Positions 1 through 6,919 of a stretch of DNA of 15,974 nt are shown piece after piece. The stretch is from CAYNWT01 sp964450955 (GTDB taxonomy: Bacteria; Planctomycetota; Planctomycetia; Planctomycetales; Planctomycetaceae): the NCBI GenBank assembly GCA_964450955.1, contig CAYVFI010000067.1:1-15974 (forward strand). Direction: 5' to 3'. Within the stretch, counting starts at the first letter, position 1. Each line of letters starts with the position of its first letter. The position numbers and the translations under genes were made by a program. Under the pieces are notes generated by a model. It saw only the letters and a list, made by a program, of their open reading frames with translations, was not told where the DNA came from and made no database searches.

Positions 1-3000
1 TCACATATGAAATCAGTGACGGCGAGGGCGGCACTGATGTTGCTCAGGTCTGGATCACAGTTGGTGAAGCACCAAACCAGGGACCAGATGCCGTTGATGA
101 CACGAATGACACACCGTTTGAAACGGCTGTCGAAGGCAATGNNNNNNNNNNNNNNNNNNNNNNNNNNNNNNNNNNNNNNNNNNNNNNNNNNNNNNNNNNN
201 NNNNNNNNNNNNNNNNNNNNNNNNNNNNNNNNNNNNNNNNNGCGAAGATGTCGCGACTGTGACTATCACAGTTGGTGAAGCACCAAACCAGGGACCGGAT
301 GCCGTTGATGACACGAATGACACACCGTTTGAAACGGCTGTCGAAGGCAATGTTCTTCCGAATGATGTCGATCCGGATGGTGACGCATTGGAAGCCAAAC
401 TGGTTTCAGACCCAGCCAACGGTTCAGTTACGCTGAACGCAGATGGTTCTTACAGCTACACACCAAACGCTGGCTTCAGCGGTGTGGATACTTTCGAGTA
501 CTGCATCGACGATGGTAACGGTGGCGAAGATGTCGCGACTGTGACTATCACAGTTGGTGAAGCACCAAACCAGGGACCAGATGCTGCGGATGACAAAGTC
601 GAAACGGCTTATGCGACTGCCGTTGATGGCGACGCTTTGGTCAACGACATTGATTTGGATGGTGATGCTCTGACAGCAACACTAGTTAGTGGGCCGGACA
701 ATGGTGATCTGGTCTTCAATGCAGACGGAACCTACACGTACACGCCAGCTGCAGGGTTTAGCGGTACTGATGTCTTCACTTACGAAGTCAGTGATGGTCA
801 GGGTGGCACCGACGTTGCTGAGGTTTGCATCACCGTAGCTCCGAAGCCAAACGAAGGTCCGGACGCTGTTGATGACTCAGTCGAAACCGACTTCCAGACC
901 AGCATTACTGGCGACGTGACCGTCAACGACACAGATCCTGACGGTGATGAACTGACCGTGACACTGATCGAACCACCTGCGAGTGGTGATTTGGTTCTGA
1001 ATGCGGACGGTTCCTTCAGCTTCACGCCTGCTGATGGCTTTAGCGGCGAACTAAACTTCACATATGAAATCAGTGACGGCGAGGGCGGCACTGATGTTGC
1101 TCAGGTCTGGATTACAGTTGGTGAAGCACCAAACCAGGCACCAGATGCCGTTGATGACAGCAACTCGACTCCGTTCGAAACAGCCGTCAGTGGGAACGTG
1201 CTTCCCAACGATGTTGATCCGGATGGTGACAATTTGACTGCTGAATTGGTCACCGGAGCCGCCAACGGCGAAGTGATTCTGAATCCAGACGGTTCTTACA
1301 CCTATACGCCAAACGATGGGTTCGTTGGTACGGACACGTTCGAATACCGTATCGACGATGGTGAAGGCGGCGAAGATATCGCGGTCGTCACAATTGATGT
1401 TGGTGAACCTGAGCCGGAGAAGGTTTACAGCTACGACGTGGTTGAACCACAAGGCAGCGATGCTGGCGGGGACATTCAGCGTGTTACCACTTCATTCAAC
1501 GAAACCACTTCTGAGTTCACGTTCAGGACTGTGATCGATGGTGATACTGATGGGTTCACACTGGCCGTCAATAATGGCCCGAACCCGAAGGGTAACGGCG
1601 ACGAAGTGCCGCTGTTCTACTTCGATAACTCGGGCGATCAGCCAGTCATCACCGCTTATAACTACAACGGTGAGAACAACTTCAGCTCGTTTCAGGATAC
1701 ACCGATTGCTTCGTCTTTGAACGCCGATAGCCCGTTTTCGGCTGTCGAAGTGACGACGGATGCAGCTGGGAACACTGTGTTCTCCTTCAACCTGGATGCG
1801 ACTTCAATTCAGGAGTTTAGCGATGGCGAGACCTGGAGTGGTGTCTCCTTCCAGGAGCAAATTGGAGTGTGGCTGCACCCAATGACAGGGTTGGAAACGT
1901 CCTACAATGCTGACGGATTCCTGGAATCATGGGACTTCGAAAGCCAGGGCTACTTCGACACTGCGAATCAGGACGCTGACTGTGAAATCATCTCACACGG
2001 TGATGCCGACGCTTCAGACGACAGCCTCGCCGTCAACGAGGAAGGTTCGGTTTACAGTAATGTGCTGGGTAACGATAGCGACCCGGATGGTGATGAACTG
2101 ACTGTGGTTGCCGTCAATGGCGACGCTGGCGGAATTGGCGAGCCAATCGCTGGCAGCAACGGTGGAACGTTCACCATCGACGCTAACGGACAGGTCGTTT
2201 TCGATGCCGGCAGCGACTTTGACAACCTGAATGATGGCGAAAGTCAAATCACGACGATTACCTATACCATCGACGATGGCAATGGCGGTACTGACACAGC
2301 TACTGTCACGGTAAGCGTGTGGGGTGACACCGACACCGAACCTGTTGTGGTTCAGGATCAGCGACTCGTGGTTAACGGAGCCTACAACAACGGTGAAGGT
2401 CGAGAGGTCACTCTTGATCTGTCGCAAAGTGTTGTGGACAGCGACGGCGATAACCTGACCTATAAGCTGAACTTCGCCAACTCGTTCTTCATCGACGGAC
2501 AGGACGACGAACGCGGTGGGGCGGACGCTCCCGGTCAGTTTGGATGGGAAGTCAAGAGCTTCGATGCATCAACCGGCCAATTGACTCTGCAGATCTTTAC
2601 TGAGCAGGGTGAATCATGGTTGTACGATGGTCACCAGGCCGCACCTGATGTGTTCGTTCAGGCTGCTGAAGCCAAACGTGACGGTGACATCCCGCAGGGA
2701 AGCACCTATCAGCCTTTCAGCTTCAGTGTTTGTGATGAAGACGGACATGAAGTTGAAACCACGTTCGGTCTGCAGGTCTTCGACGTCGATTACAACTCGC
2801 CAATTGCTCTGGACCTTGACGGTTCGGGCGATATCGAAACAACCGGTGAGCATACAGCGAAGGATTCGTTCCGAGCTGAAGTCGGTGAAACGGTTCAGTT
2901 TGATATCGATGCCGATGGCGTCCTGGATGAAATCGAATGGTTCTCCGGCGGTGGTGACGGCATCCTTGTCGATACATCTCTGATCGGACCAAACGGTGAA

Positions 3001-3396
3001 ATCGATGGCGAGGCATTGTTCGGTGATCAAGGCGGCGAGTTCGCCAATGGTTACGAAAAGCTGGCTCAGCTTGACGCCAACGCTGACGGTCAGATTTCCG
3101 GCAGCGAGTTGGAAAACCTGGCTGTCTGGGTCGATGACGGAGATGCAGTCCTGGAAGACGGCGAACTGCAGTCACTTCAGGACAACAACATCGAGTCTAT
3201 CAGCAGCGATTTTGAAGTGGACGGCGAAGGTCGCATGCGATCGACTGCCACGACAACTGATGGCCAGGAAATCGTGACCGAAGACGTCTGGTTCGCTTCA
3301 AAGGACCAGGGCGACACCACTGCCGAACTGAGCTTCAAGGACCGACTTGCTCGACTTCGCGACTCGTTGCTTGGCAAAGATCGTGACGACGGCTAG
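1..3396 (+). CDS. Giant cadherin-like/VCBS-type repeat protein with EF-hand-rich C-terminus (5' incomplete)
   Basis: The 3' part of a large gene entering from upstream; it ends at TAG 3394-3396. The usable frame is codon phase 3 before the gap (from base 3) and codon phase 1 after it (from base 244). Four complete modules of exactly 94 residues follow the gap at 292-573, 574-855, 856-1137 and 1138-1419. Each carries an N-terminal DAVDD-like strand, NDxDPDGDxL (acidic, likely Ca-binding) and a final DDGxGGxDxAxVxITV strand, typical of bacterial cadherin-like/Ig-like repeats. Next come an unrecognised domain (about 1424-2000), another cadherin-like module (about 2000-2325), a further beta-rich region, and a tail (about 2800-3180) with LDLDGSGDIETT, FDIDADGVLDEIEW and LDANADGQISGSEL. 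That tail resembles the C-terminal region of RTX/hemolysin-type Ca-binding proteins. Likely secreted or surface-attached and adhesive (inference). No LPXTG motif or membrane anchor is visible. The true start lies outside the window. Confidence 0.85.
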   Translation, partial: SHMKSVTARAALMLLRSGSQLVKHQTRDQMPLMTRMTHRLKRLSKAMXXXXXXXXXXXXXXXXXXXXXXXXXXXXXXXXXXEDVATVTITVGEAPNQGPDAVDDTNDTPFETAVEGNVLPNDVDPDGDALEAKLVSDPANGSVTLNADGSYSYTPNAGFSGVDTFEYCIDDGNGGEDVATVTITVGEAPNQGPDAADDKVETAYATAVDGDALVNDIDLDGDALTATLVSGPDNGDLVFNADGTYTYTPAAGFSGTDVFTYEVSDGQGGTDVAEVCITVAPKPNEGPDAVDDSVETDFQTSITGDVTVNDTDPDGDELTVTLIEPPASGDLVLNADGSFSFTPADGFSGELNFTYEISDGEGGTDVAQVWITVGEAPNQAPDAVDDSNSTPFETAVSGNVLPNDVDPDGDNLTAELVTGAANGEVILNPDGSYTYTPNDGFVGTDTFEYRIDDGEGGEDIAVVTIDVGEPEPEKVYSYDVVEPQGSDAGGDIQRVTTSFNETTSEFTFRTVIDGDTDGFTLAVNNGPNPKGNGDEVPLFYFDNSGDQPVITAYNYNGENNFSSFQDTPIASSLNADSPFSAVEVTTDAAGNTVFSFNLDATSIQEFSDGETWSGVSFQEQIGVWLHPMTGLETSYNADGFLESWDFESQGYFDTANQDADCEIISHGDADASDDSLAVNEEGSVYSNVLGNDSDPDGDELTVVAVNGDAGGIGEPIAGSNGGTFTIDANGQVVFDAGSDFDNLNDGESQITTITYTIDDGNGGTDTATVTVSVWGDTDTEPVVVQDQRLVVNGAYNNGEGREVTLDLSQSVVDSDGDNLTYKLNFANSFFIDGQDDERGGADAPGQFGWEVKSFDASTGQLTLQIFTEQGESWLYDGHQAAPDVFVQAAEAKRDGDIPQGSTYQPFSFSVCDEDGHEVETTFGLQVFDVDYNSPIALDLDGSGDIETTGEHTAKDSFRAEVGETVQFDIDADGVLDEIEWFSGGGDGILVDTSLIGPNGEIDGEALFGDQGGEFANGYEKLAQLDANADGQISGSELENLAVWVDDGDAVLEDGELQSLQDNNIESISSDFEVDGEGRMRSTATTTDGQEIVTEDVWFASKDQGDTTAELSFKDRLARLRDSLLGKDRDDG
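142..241. other. Assembly gap (100 Ns) inside the repeat gene
   Basis: Exactly 100 Ns, the conventional size for a gap of unknown length. Bases 81-141 match 292-352 with one mismatch, and 242-291 match 524-573 exactly, so the gap falls inside a module of the first post-gap type. The reading frame is continuous only if the real gap length is a multiple of three. If a single module is interrupted, the missing length is 171 bp (282 minus 61 minus 50), or 171 plus whole multiples of 282 if modules were collapsed. Confidence 0.97.
292..1419 (+). repeat. Four tandem 282-bp coding repeats
   Basis: Four in-frame modules of identical 282-bp length (292, 574, 856, 1138) inside the giant gene. The first and fourth belong to one subtype (TPFETAV, GNVLPNDVDPDGD, IDDGxGGED). 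The second and third belong to another (SDGxGGTDVA). Bases 1-80, upstream of the gap, match 1058-1137 with one mismatch. Such identity at DNA level points to recent duplication or gene conversion, and explains why the assembly broke here. Confidence 0.93.
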
Positions 3397-3411
3397 TCAA
3401 AGACTTCAGCG

Positions 3412-3440
3412 GTGGCGGCCCACAGTTTACGGGCCGCCAC
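3412..3440 (+). terminator. GC-rich hairpin after the repeat gene
   Basis: A perfect 10-bp stem GTGGCGGCCC / GGGCCGCCAC with a 9-nt loop starts 16 bases after the stop codon of the giant gene. No T-run follows it, so it may be a weak or factor-assisted terminator or an mRNA 3'-end stabiliser. Position and stem strength are seen directly; the role is inferred. Confidence 0.5.
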
Positions 3441-3494
3441 TGATCCCAAACACACTTCTCGCAATCCGAGATCATTGATAGGAAACAACCAAAA

Positions 3495-3818
3495 ATGCCA
3501 GTCACAATTCAATTGAACAAAACTCAACACGCAGGGCCCAAATCGCTTTCGCTGGAAGCTGTAAATGTGATGCGAGCCATCAGCATTCGCGAACACGTTA
3601 AGGGTTCAGCCGTGACTCAGCCTGGTGAAATTTTTGCCATCATGCAGGGGATGGGCTACACGCGTGAAAACGAAAAGATGAACATTCAGGCCCGAGCTCA
3701 GGAATTTGCGAACGCAATTCGCAGGAACCTGACCGCAGCCAAACAACAGGCTCCTTCGTACGACGAAGTCATTCGCGTCATGGGCGAGCTTGGCTACCAG
3801 CGATCAGTCGCAGCCTGA
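3495..3818 (+). CDS. Small protein of unknown function with an internal helical repeat
   Basis: A 107-residue protein that I do not recognise. The ATG at 3495 is preceded by TAGGAAA at 3479-3485, a reasonable ribosome binding site about 9 bases away, so the start is secure. There is no signal peptide, membrane segment or cysteine, and the protein is basic and mostly helical in appearance. It holds an internal duplication: residues 45-57 (EIFAIMQGMGYTR) and 91-103 (EVIRVMGELGYQR), fitting E-[IV]-[FI]-x-[IV]-M-x-x-[ML]-G-Y-x-R, separated by an Ala/Gln/Arg-rich helix. The motif looks like a small helical or winged-helix-like unit, which could suit nucleic-acid or protein binding, but this is a guess. 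It lies between two hairpins (3412-3440 and 3857-3882), which suggests its own transcription unit. Confidence 0.75.
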   Translation: MPVTIQLNKTQHAGPKSLSLEAVNVMRAISIREHVKGSAVTQPGEIFAIMQGMGYTRENEKMNIQARAQEFANAIRRNLTAAKQQAPSYDEVIRVMGELGYQRSVAA

Positions 3819-3856
3819 TTAAGTAGGTTTTGCGAACTGGAATCGACTGTAACACG

Positions 3857-3882
3857 GAAGCCCCGGTCCACGCCGGGGCTTC
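3857..3882 (+). terminator. Strong GC hairpin after the 107-aa gene
   Basis: A perfect 10-bp stem GAAGCCCCGG / CCGGGGCTTC around the six-base loop TCCACG, starting 38 bases after the stop at 3816-3818. The following bases (TGCTTGCG) are only weakly T-rich, so an intrinsic terminator is plausible but not textbook. The loop is identical to that of the clear terminator at 8602-8639. Confidence 0.6.
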
Positions 3883-4064
3883 TGCTTGCGCTGGCAGGTG
3901 GATGCAGTGGTCGGACAGCGACAACGCCGAATCAATCGCATCAATTTCGAAAAGCCCGTCGTCCCCGGCCGTGTCACTGAGAATCAGTTTAGGTGCCAGC
4001 CGCCAGCAGCAGTTCGCGCCTGATGCAGTTCTGTCCGGCATGCGGTTTAACAGGCCCCGTCGTA

Positions 4065-4093
4065 TTGTCGCCCGCTCACCCCCTCCGTATACT
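4065..4093 (+). promoter_or_regulatory. Sigma-70-like promoter of the PAS-GAF-REC gene
   Basis: TTGTCG at 4065-4070 (4 of 6 to the -35 consensus) and TATACT at 4088-4093 (5 of 6 to the -10 consensus) are separated by exactly 17 bases. Transcription would start near 4100, about 30 bases before the GTG at 4130 and its GCGGAG at 4115-4120. This placement also argues against using any start codon further upstream in the open frame. Confidence 0.55.
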
Positions 4094-4129
4094 CGAATTG
4101 GGCGTTTCATTTGCGCGGAGCCAACGACT

Positions 4130-5833
4130 GTGGCTAAGACACCCGAACTCCTATGCGTAGGCAAGTTCGACGAATCAACTCAGGCTCTTATTGATCAACT
4201 GCGTTCGCATTGCGAAGTCAGTCAGCCGGATTCCCTTCTGGACGGCCTTCGAGCGATCGGGAGTGGTGAGAACGACATTCTGGTGACATCGTTGTCACAT
4301 CCGCTGTCGGCCGGAGCGTTGATGGAAGCCGGCGGGATTCTGGATCAGTTGCCTGATGGCCTGGTGCTGGTCGATTCCGACGCCAGGATTATCTGGCACA
4401 ACAGTCGGTTCCAGGAGATGTCGGGCGAAACCAGCATTCTCGCCCGTGAGTTCTTCGATGTCCTGGAAGCCAACGAAATTCTTGGGCCGGACTTCGGACC
4501 AATCCAGTCTGCACTAGCCTCTGGCGAGTCTACGCGGACGACCCTGCGTGTTGGCGAGAAGACTTACTTTGAACTCAACGCCGAACCAATCACGCCGTCG
4601 GGAGAAGAGTATCCACACTTGTTGGTTATTGTGATCCGCGACGTTTCAGTCGATGTGCAACATCGCGAAAAACTGACCGCAATTTACACCGCCGGTGTGA
4701 ACCTAAGTGACCTGGCGCCTCGCGACATCGCAGACATGACGGTGGACGATCGTGTCGAGCTGCTGAAGTCGCAAATCCTGCATTCCACGCAGCACATCCT
4801 CGGTTTCGACAAAATCGAAATCCGTCTAATCGATCGGGACAGTGGGCGTTTGGATCCATTGCTGATTGAGGGAATGGAACCGATGGCCGCGGACCGCGAA
4901 CTGTTTGCCAAACCTACCGGCAACGGCGTCACGGGATTCGTGGCGCATACTGGCAAAAGCTACCTTTGTGAAGACACCGGCCAGGACCCGCTGTACATCA
5001 CCGGCGCGGCTGATGCTCGAAGCAGCTTAACCGTGCCGTTGGTTTTGCACGATGAAGTCATGGGCACCTTTAACGTCGAAAGCCCCGGAACCAGTGCGTT
5101 CACGCATAGCGATCTGCAGTTCCTGGAACTGTTCGGTCGCGAGATCGCAATCGCGCTGAACACGTTGGAACTACTATTTGCTGAGAAGGTCACCAACGTC
5201 GGTCGCAGCACCGAACGGATTATGAACGAAGTCTCCGGTCCGGTGGACGAAATCCTGGCTGACGCAGCATGGGTGTTAGAACGCTATATCGGCCACGATC
5301 CCAACGTGTGCGAACGGCTCCAAAATATTCTCCGGCATACGCGAGACGTCCGGCAGCTTATCAAGAATGTTGGCGAATCCATCGCACCAATGGGTTCCTA
5401 CAGTGAACTGGTCGACCGCGAAGTCCGTCCTGCCCTGCAAAGTAAGCGTGTTCTGGTTATCGACGCAGATGATTCGGTACGCCAGGCAGCTCATCAATTA
5501 CTGGGCCGCTTTGGCTGCGTTGTGGAGACGGCCCGCAACGGCCAGGAAGGCAGCCTGATGGCTCGCAGCTTCCACTACGACGTGGTGTTGGCGGACATCC
5601 GGTTGCCTGACATGAGCGGCTACGACTGCTTCTGCGAACTCCGCCGCATCCACGAACACATGCCAATCATTCTCATGACTGGCTTCGGCTACGACCCATC
5701 GCACGCGATCGTCAAAGCTCGACAACAGGGCCTGAAATCGGTTCTCTACAAACCGTTTCGACTAGATCAACTTCTGACTGGCCTGGAAGACGCCGTCACA
5801 CCAGACCCGCCGGAAACCGAGTCGATTCAGTGA
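4130..5833 (+). CDS. PAS-GAF-REC signalling protein with a histidine-less DHp-like segment
   Basis: A 567-aa cytoplasmic signalling protein. The GTG start is chosen because GCGGAG (4115-4120) and a promoter precede it; the frame is open further 5' but that part looks non-coding. Order: residues 1-60, a short receiver-like remnant (ELLCVG, DILVTS) without a phosphoacceptor Asp; 68-175, PAS (ILDQLPDGLVLVDSDARIIW); about 205-348, GAF (LGFDKIEIRLID, SSLTVPLV, MGTFNVES); 350-418, two long helices resembling a histidine kinase dimerisation domain; 438-556, REC. REC has the phosphoacceptor D489 (LADIRLP), T517 and K541 (YKPF); one acid-pocket position appears to be Ala446 (VIDADD). No HATPase domain and no DNA-binding output follow. 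At the DHp H-box the sequence reads IMNEVSGPVDEIL, with Asn366 where the phospho-His normally sits. It may act as a phosphoreceiver or scaffold partner of another kinase (inference). Confidence 0.88.
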   Translation: MAKTPELLCVGKFDESTQALIDQLRSHCEVSQPDSLLDGLRAIGSGENDILVTSLSHPLSAGALMEAGGILDQLPDGLVLVDSDARIIWHNSRFQEMSGETSILAREFFDVLEANEILGPDFGPIQSALASGESTRTTLRVGEKTYFELNAEPITPSGEEYPHLLVIVIRDVSVDVQHREKLTAIYTAGVNLSDLAPRDIADMTVDDRVELLKSQILHSTQHILGFDKIEIRLIDRDSGRLDPLLIEGMEPMAADRELFAKPTGNGVTGFVAHTGKSYLCEDTGQDPLYITGAADARSSLTVPLVLHDEVMGTFNVESPGTSAFTHSDLQFLELFGREIAIALNTLELLFAEKVTNVGRSTERIMNEVSGPVDEILADAAWVLERYIGHDPNVCERLQNILRHTRDVRQLIKNVGESIAPMGSYSELVDREVRPALQSKRVLVIDADDSVRQAAHQLLGRFGCVVETARNGQEGSLMARSFHYDVVLADIRLPDMSGYDCFCELRRIHEHMPIILMTGFGYDPSHAIVKARQQGLKSVLYKPFRLDQLLTGLEDAVTPDPPETESIQ

Positions 5834-5874
5834 CCCGGCTTAGCCGTGCGACTTAGTGACTCGGCTTAGCTGTG
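5829..5874. repeat. Imperfect 20-bp direct repeat at the end of the PAS-GAF-REC gene
   Basis: Two copies, 5829-5848 and 5855-5874, of AGTGACYCGGCTTAGCYGTG match at 18 of 20 positions with a 26-base period. The first copy includes the TGA stop of the PAS-GAF-REC gene. Their function is unknown. They could be a degraded dispersed intergenic repeat. Confidence 0.6.
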
Positions 5875-5892
5875 TAGCCAGGTGGCCCGGCA

Positions 5893-6027
5893 TCATTCCT
5901 CCCGCGCAACAAGCCGGTTCAGCCACGTCACGGACCACGAAAACCGCACCTGCGTCGCAAGGATTGCGGTACCGATAAAGCAAGCAATCCAGAACCAGCC
6001 AACCGCCAGGCACAGCACGGCCTGCAC
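5893..6027 (-). CDS. Possible 44-aa single-pass membrane micropeptide (doubtful)
   Basis: On the minus strand a GTG at 6027 opens 44 codons to a TGA at 5893-5895. Residues 1-25 are strongly hydrophobic (VQAVLCLAVGWFWIACFIGT at the start), followed by a Trp/Arg tail ending AREE. No ribosome binding site precedes the GTG. The frame stays open upstream to a TGA overlapping the end of the DUF1080 gene, without an ATG. It could be a tiny membrane protein, the remnant of a decayed gene, or chance. It lies in the 255-base space between the PAS-GAF-REC and DUF1080 genes. Confidence 0.2.
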   Translation of the reverse strand: MQAVLCLAVGWFWIACFIGTAILATQVRFSWSVTWLNRLVAREE

Positions 6028-6088
6028 CAGTGAATCGAAACCCGCCCGATCGCAAGCGCCGTCGGGCGGTGGCCTCCAATGTCGCTGG

Positions 6089-6766
6089 CTACTTCAGTTC
6101 GCGAATCATGATATTTCTGAACTGAGCCACACTGCCTGGGTCGTGGGCCTGGAACGCGATGGTTCCTGAGCCAAGTCGACGTTCAAACGAATCTGAGAAC
6201 GCCTTGCGGTCCTTTTCCTCGTCGTACTCAACCATGATCTTGTCGTTGACTTTCAACGTGATGTGGTTGTCTTTCACAACGATTGTCTGCCAGTACCATT
6301 CGTCGTCTTTGATCAATCCCTTCAAGTCGTCAGCAGAAACATTCTTGACGCCGTACAGACTGCTGGTCTTTTTTGTGTCTTGCTGAGTGATATTGACCTG
6401 GCACTCATAGCCATACTTTGGCCAACCTGTTGGCTGGTATTTTGTGTGGAAGTAGATACCCGCGTTCGCGCCTTTTTGGGTCTTTACCTGGCAGCGAAAT
6501 TCAAAGTTCCTGAACGCAGCCTTGCCGTCTTTGCCAACAAAGAACAAATGGCTGCGATTCCCCTGACATCGCAAAGTTCCATCCACAACCTTCCATGACT
6601 CGGGCGACTCATTGACCTTCCATCCTGTCATGGTCTTCCCGTCAAACATGTTGACCCAGCCTTCACGGGCCAGCTTCTTGAAGTCAATTTTCTGATCCGC
6701 TTTCTTCTGATCCTGAGCCTGACAGGCTGTCGCGGAGACGAGGAAGATAATCGCTAGTTGTTTCAT
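6089..6766 (-). CDS. Exported DUF1080 (3-keto-disaccharide hydrolase-type) protein
   Basis: A 225-aa protein on the minus strand. The ATG at 6766 is preferred because it begins a signal peptide (MKQLAIIFLVSATACQAQ, cleavage probably near residue 16-18). The open frame extends 60 codons upstream but that part has no domain. Cys15 could make it a lipoprotein, although the lipobox (ATA-C) is poor. Residues 36-225 form one DUF1080 domain with a concanavalin/LamG-like fold: MFDGKTMTGW near 40-49, NAGIYFHT near 101-108, GYECQVN near 119-125, and the closing IAFQAHDPGSVAQFRNIMI. The family acts on 3-keto sugars and related glycosides outside the cytoplasm and is hugely expanded in planctomycetes; the substrate here is unknown. 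It is transcribed away from amt, across the region 6767-7059. The ribosome binding site is weak. Confidence 0.9.
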   Translation of the reverse strand: MKQLAIIFLVSATACQAQDQKKADQKIDFKKLAREGWVNMFDGKTMTGWKVNESPESWKVVDGTLRCQGNRSHLFFVGKDGKAAFRNFEFRCQVKTQKGANAGIYFHTKYQPTGWPKYGYECQVNITQQDTKKTSSLYGVKNVSADDLKGLIKDDEWYWQTIVVKDNHITLKVNDKIMVEYDEEKDRKAFSDSFERRLGSGTIAFQAHDPGSVAQFRNIMIRELK

Positions 6767-6919
6767 GAGTCGTCGCTCTTCGGTTGTGAAATCCAAACGC
6801 CCAGTTTCCGGGCAACCTGCTAACCCGTCAAGCACCTGGGCATGAGTCGTATTGAACTGTCGCGGTGTTTGGTCGTCCAGAGACCGGAAAACAGCTGCCC
6901 GCCGCTGCCAATGTTCTGC

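Larger units (their letters stand above)
3819..4129. other. Intergenic region with hairpin and promoter
   Basis: A 311-base non-coding stretch between the 107-aa gene and the PAS-GAF-REC gene. It contains the hairpin at 3857-3882 and the promoter-like pair at 4065-4093. I see nothing convincing in 3883-4064. Frames open across it on both strands give low-complexity translations with no recognisable domain. Confidence 0.7.

Noticed and set aside
7..141. ATG-initiated frame beginning at base 7 as the start of the giant gene
   Set aside because: It is out of phase with the module sequence before the gap and joins the real frame only through the arbitrary length of the Ns.
1..1419. Regular repeats as a possible CRISPR array
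   Set aside because: The period is 282 bp, in frame and coding for cadherin-like modules; there are no short repeats with unique spacers.
2723..3175. Arg/His-rich 150-codon minus-strand frame inside the giant gene
   Set aside because: Composition is typical of an antisense shadow of Asp/Gly-rich coding sequence; the plus-strand EF-hand region is clearly coding.
3830..4129. 100-codon N-terminal extension of the PAS-GAF-REC protein from a TTG
   Set aside because: It would run through a strong hairpin and the promoter, has a low-complexity translation without a domain, and lacks a ribosome binding site; GTG 4130 has GCGGAG before it.
3778..4164. 128-codon minus-strand open frame
   Set aside because: It overlaps the end of the 107-aa gene, the hairpin and the promoter; no recognisable domain or ribosome binding site.
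5882..6169. 95-codon plus-strand open frame
   Set aside because: It runs antisense into the DUF1080 coding sequence, with no domain and an unlikely composition.
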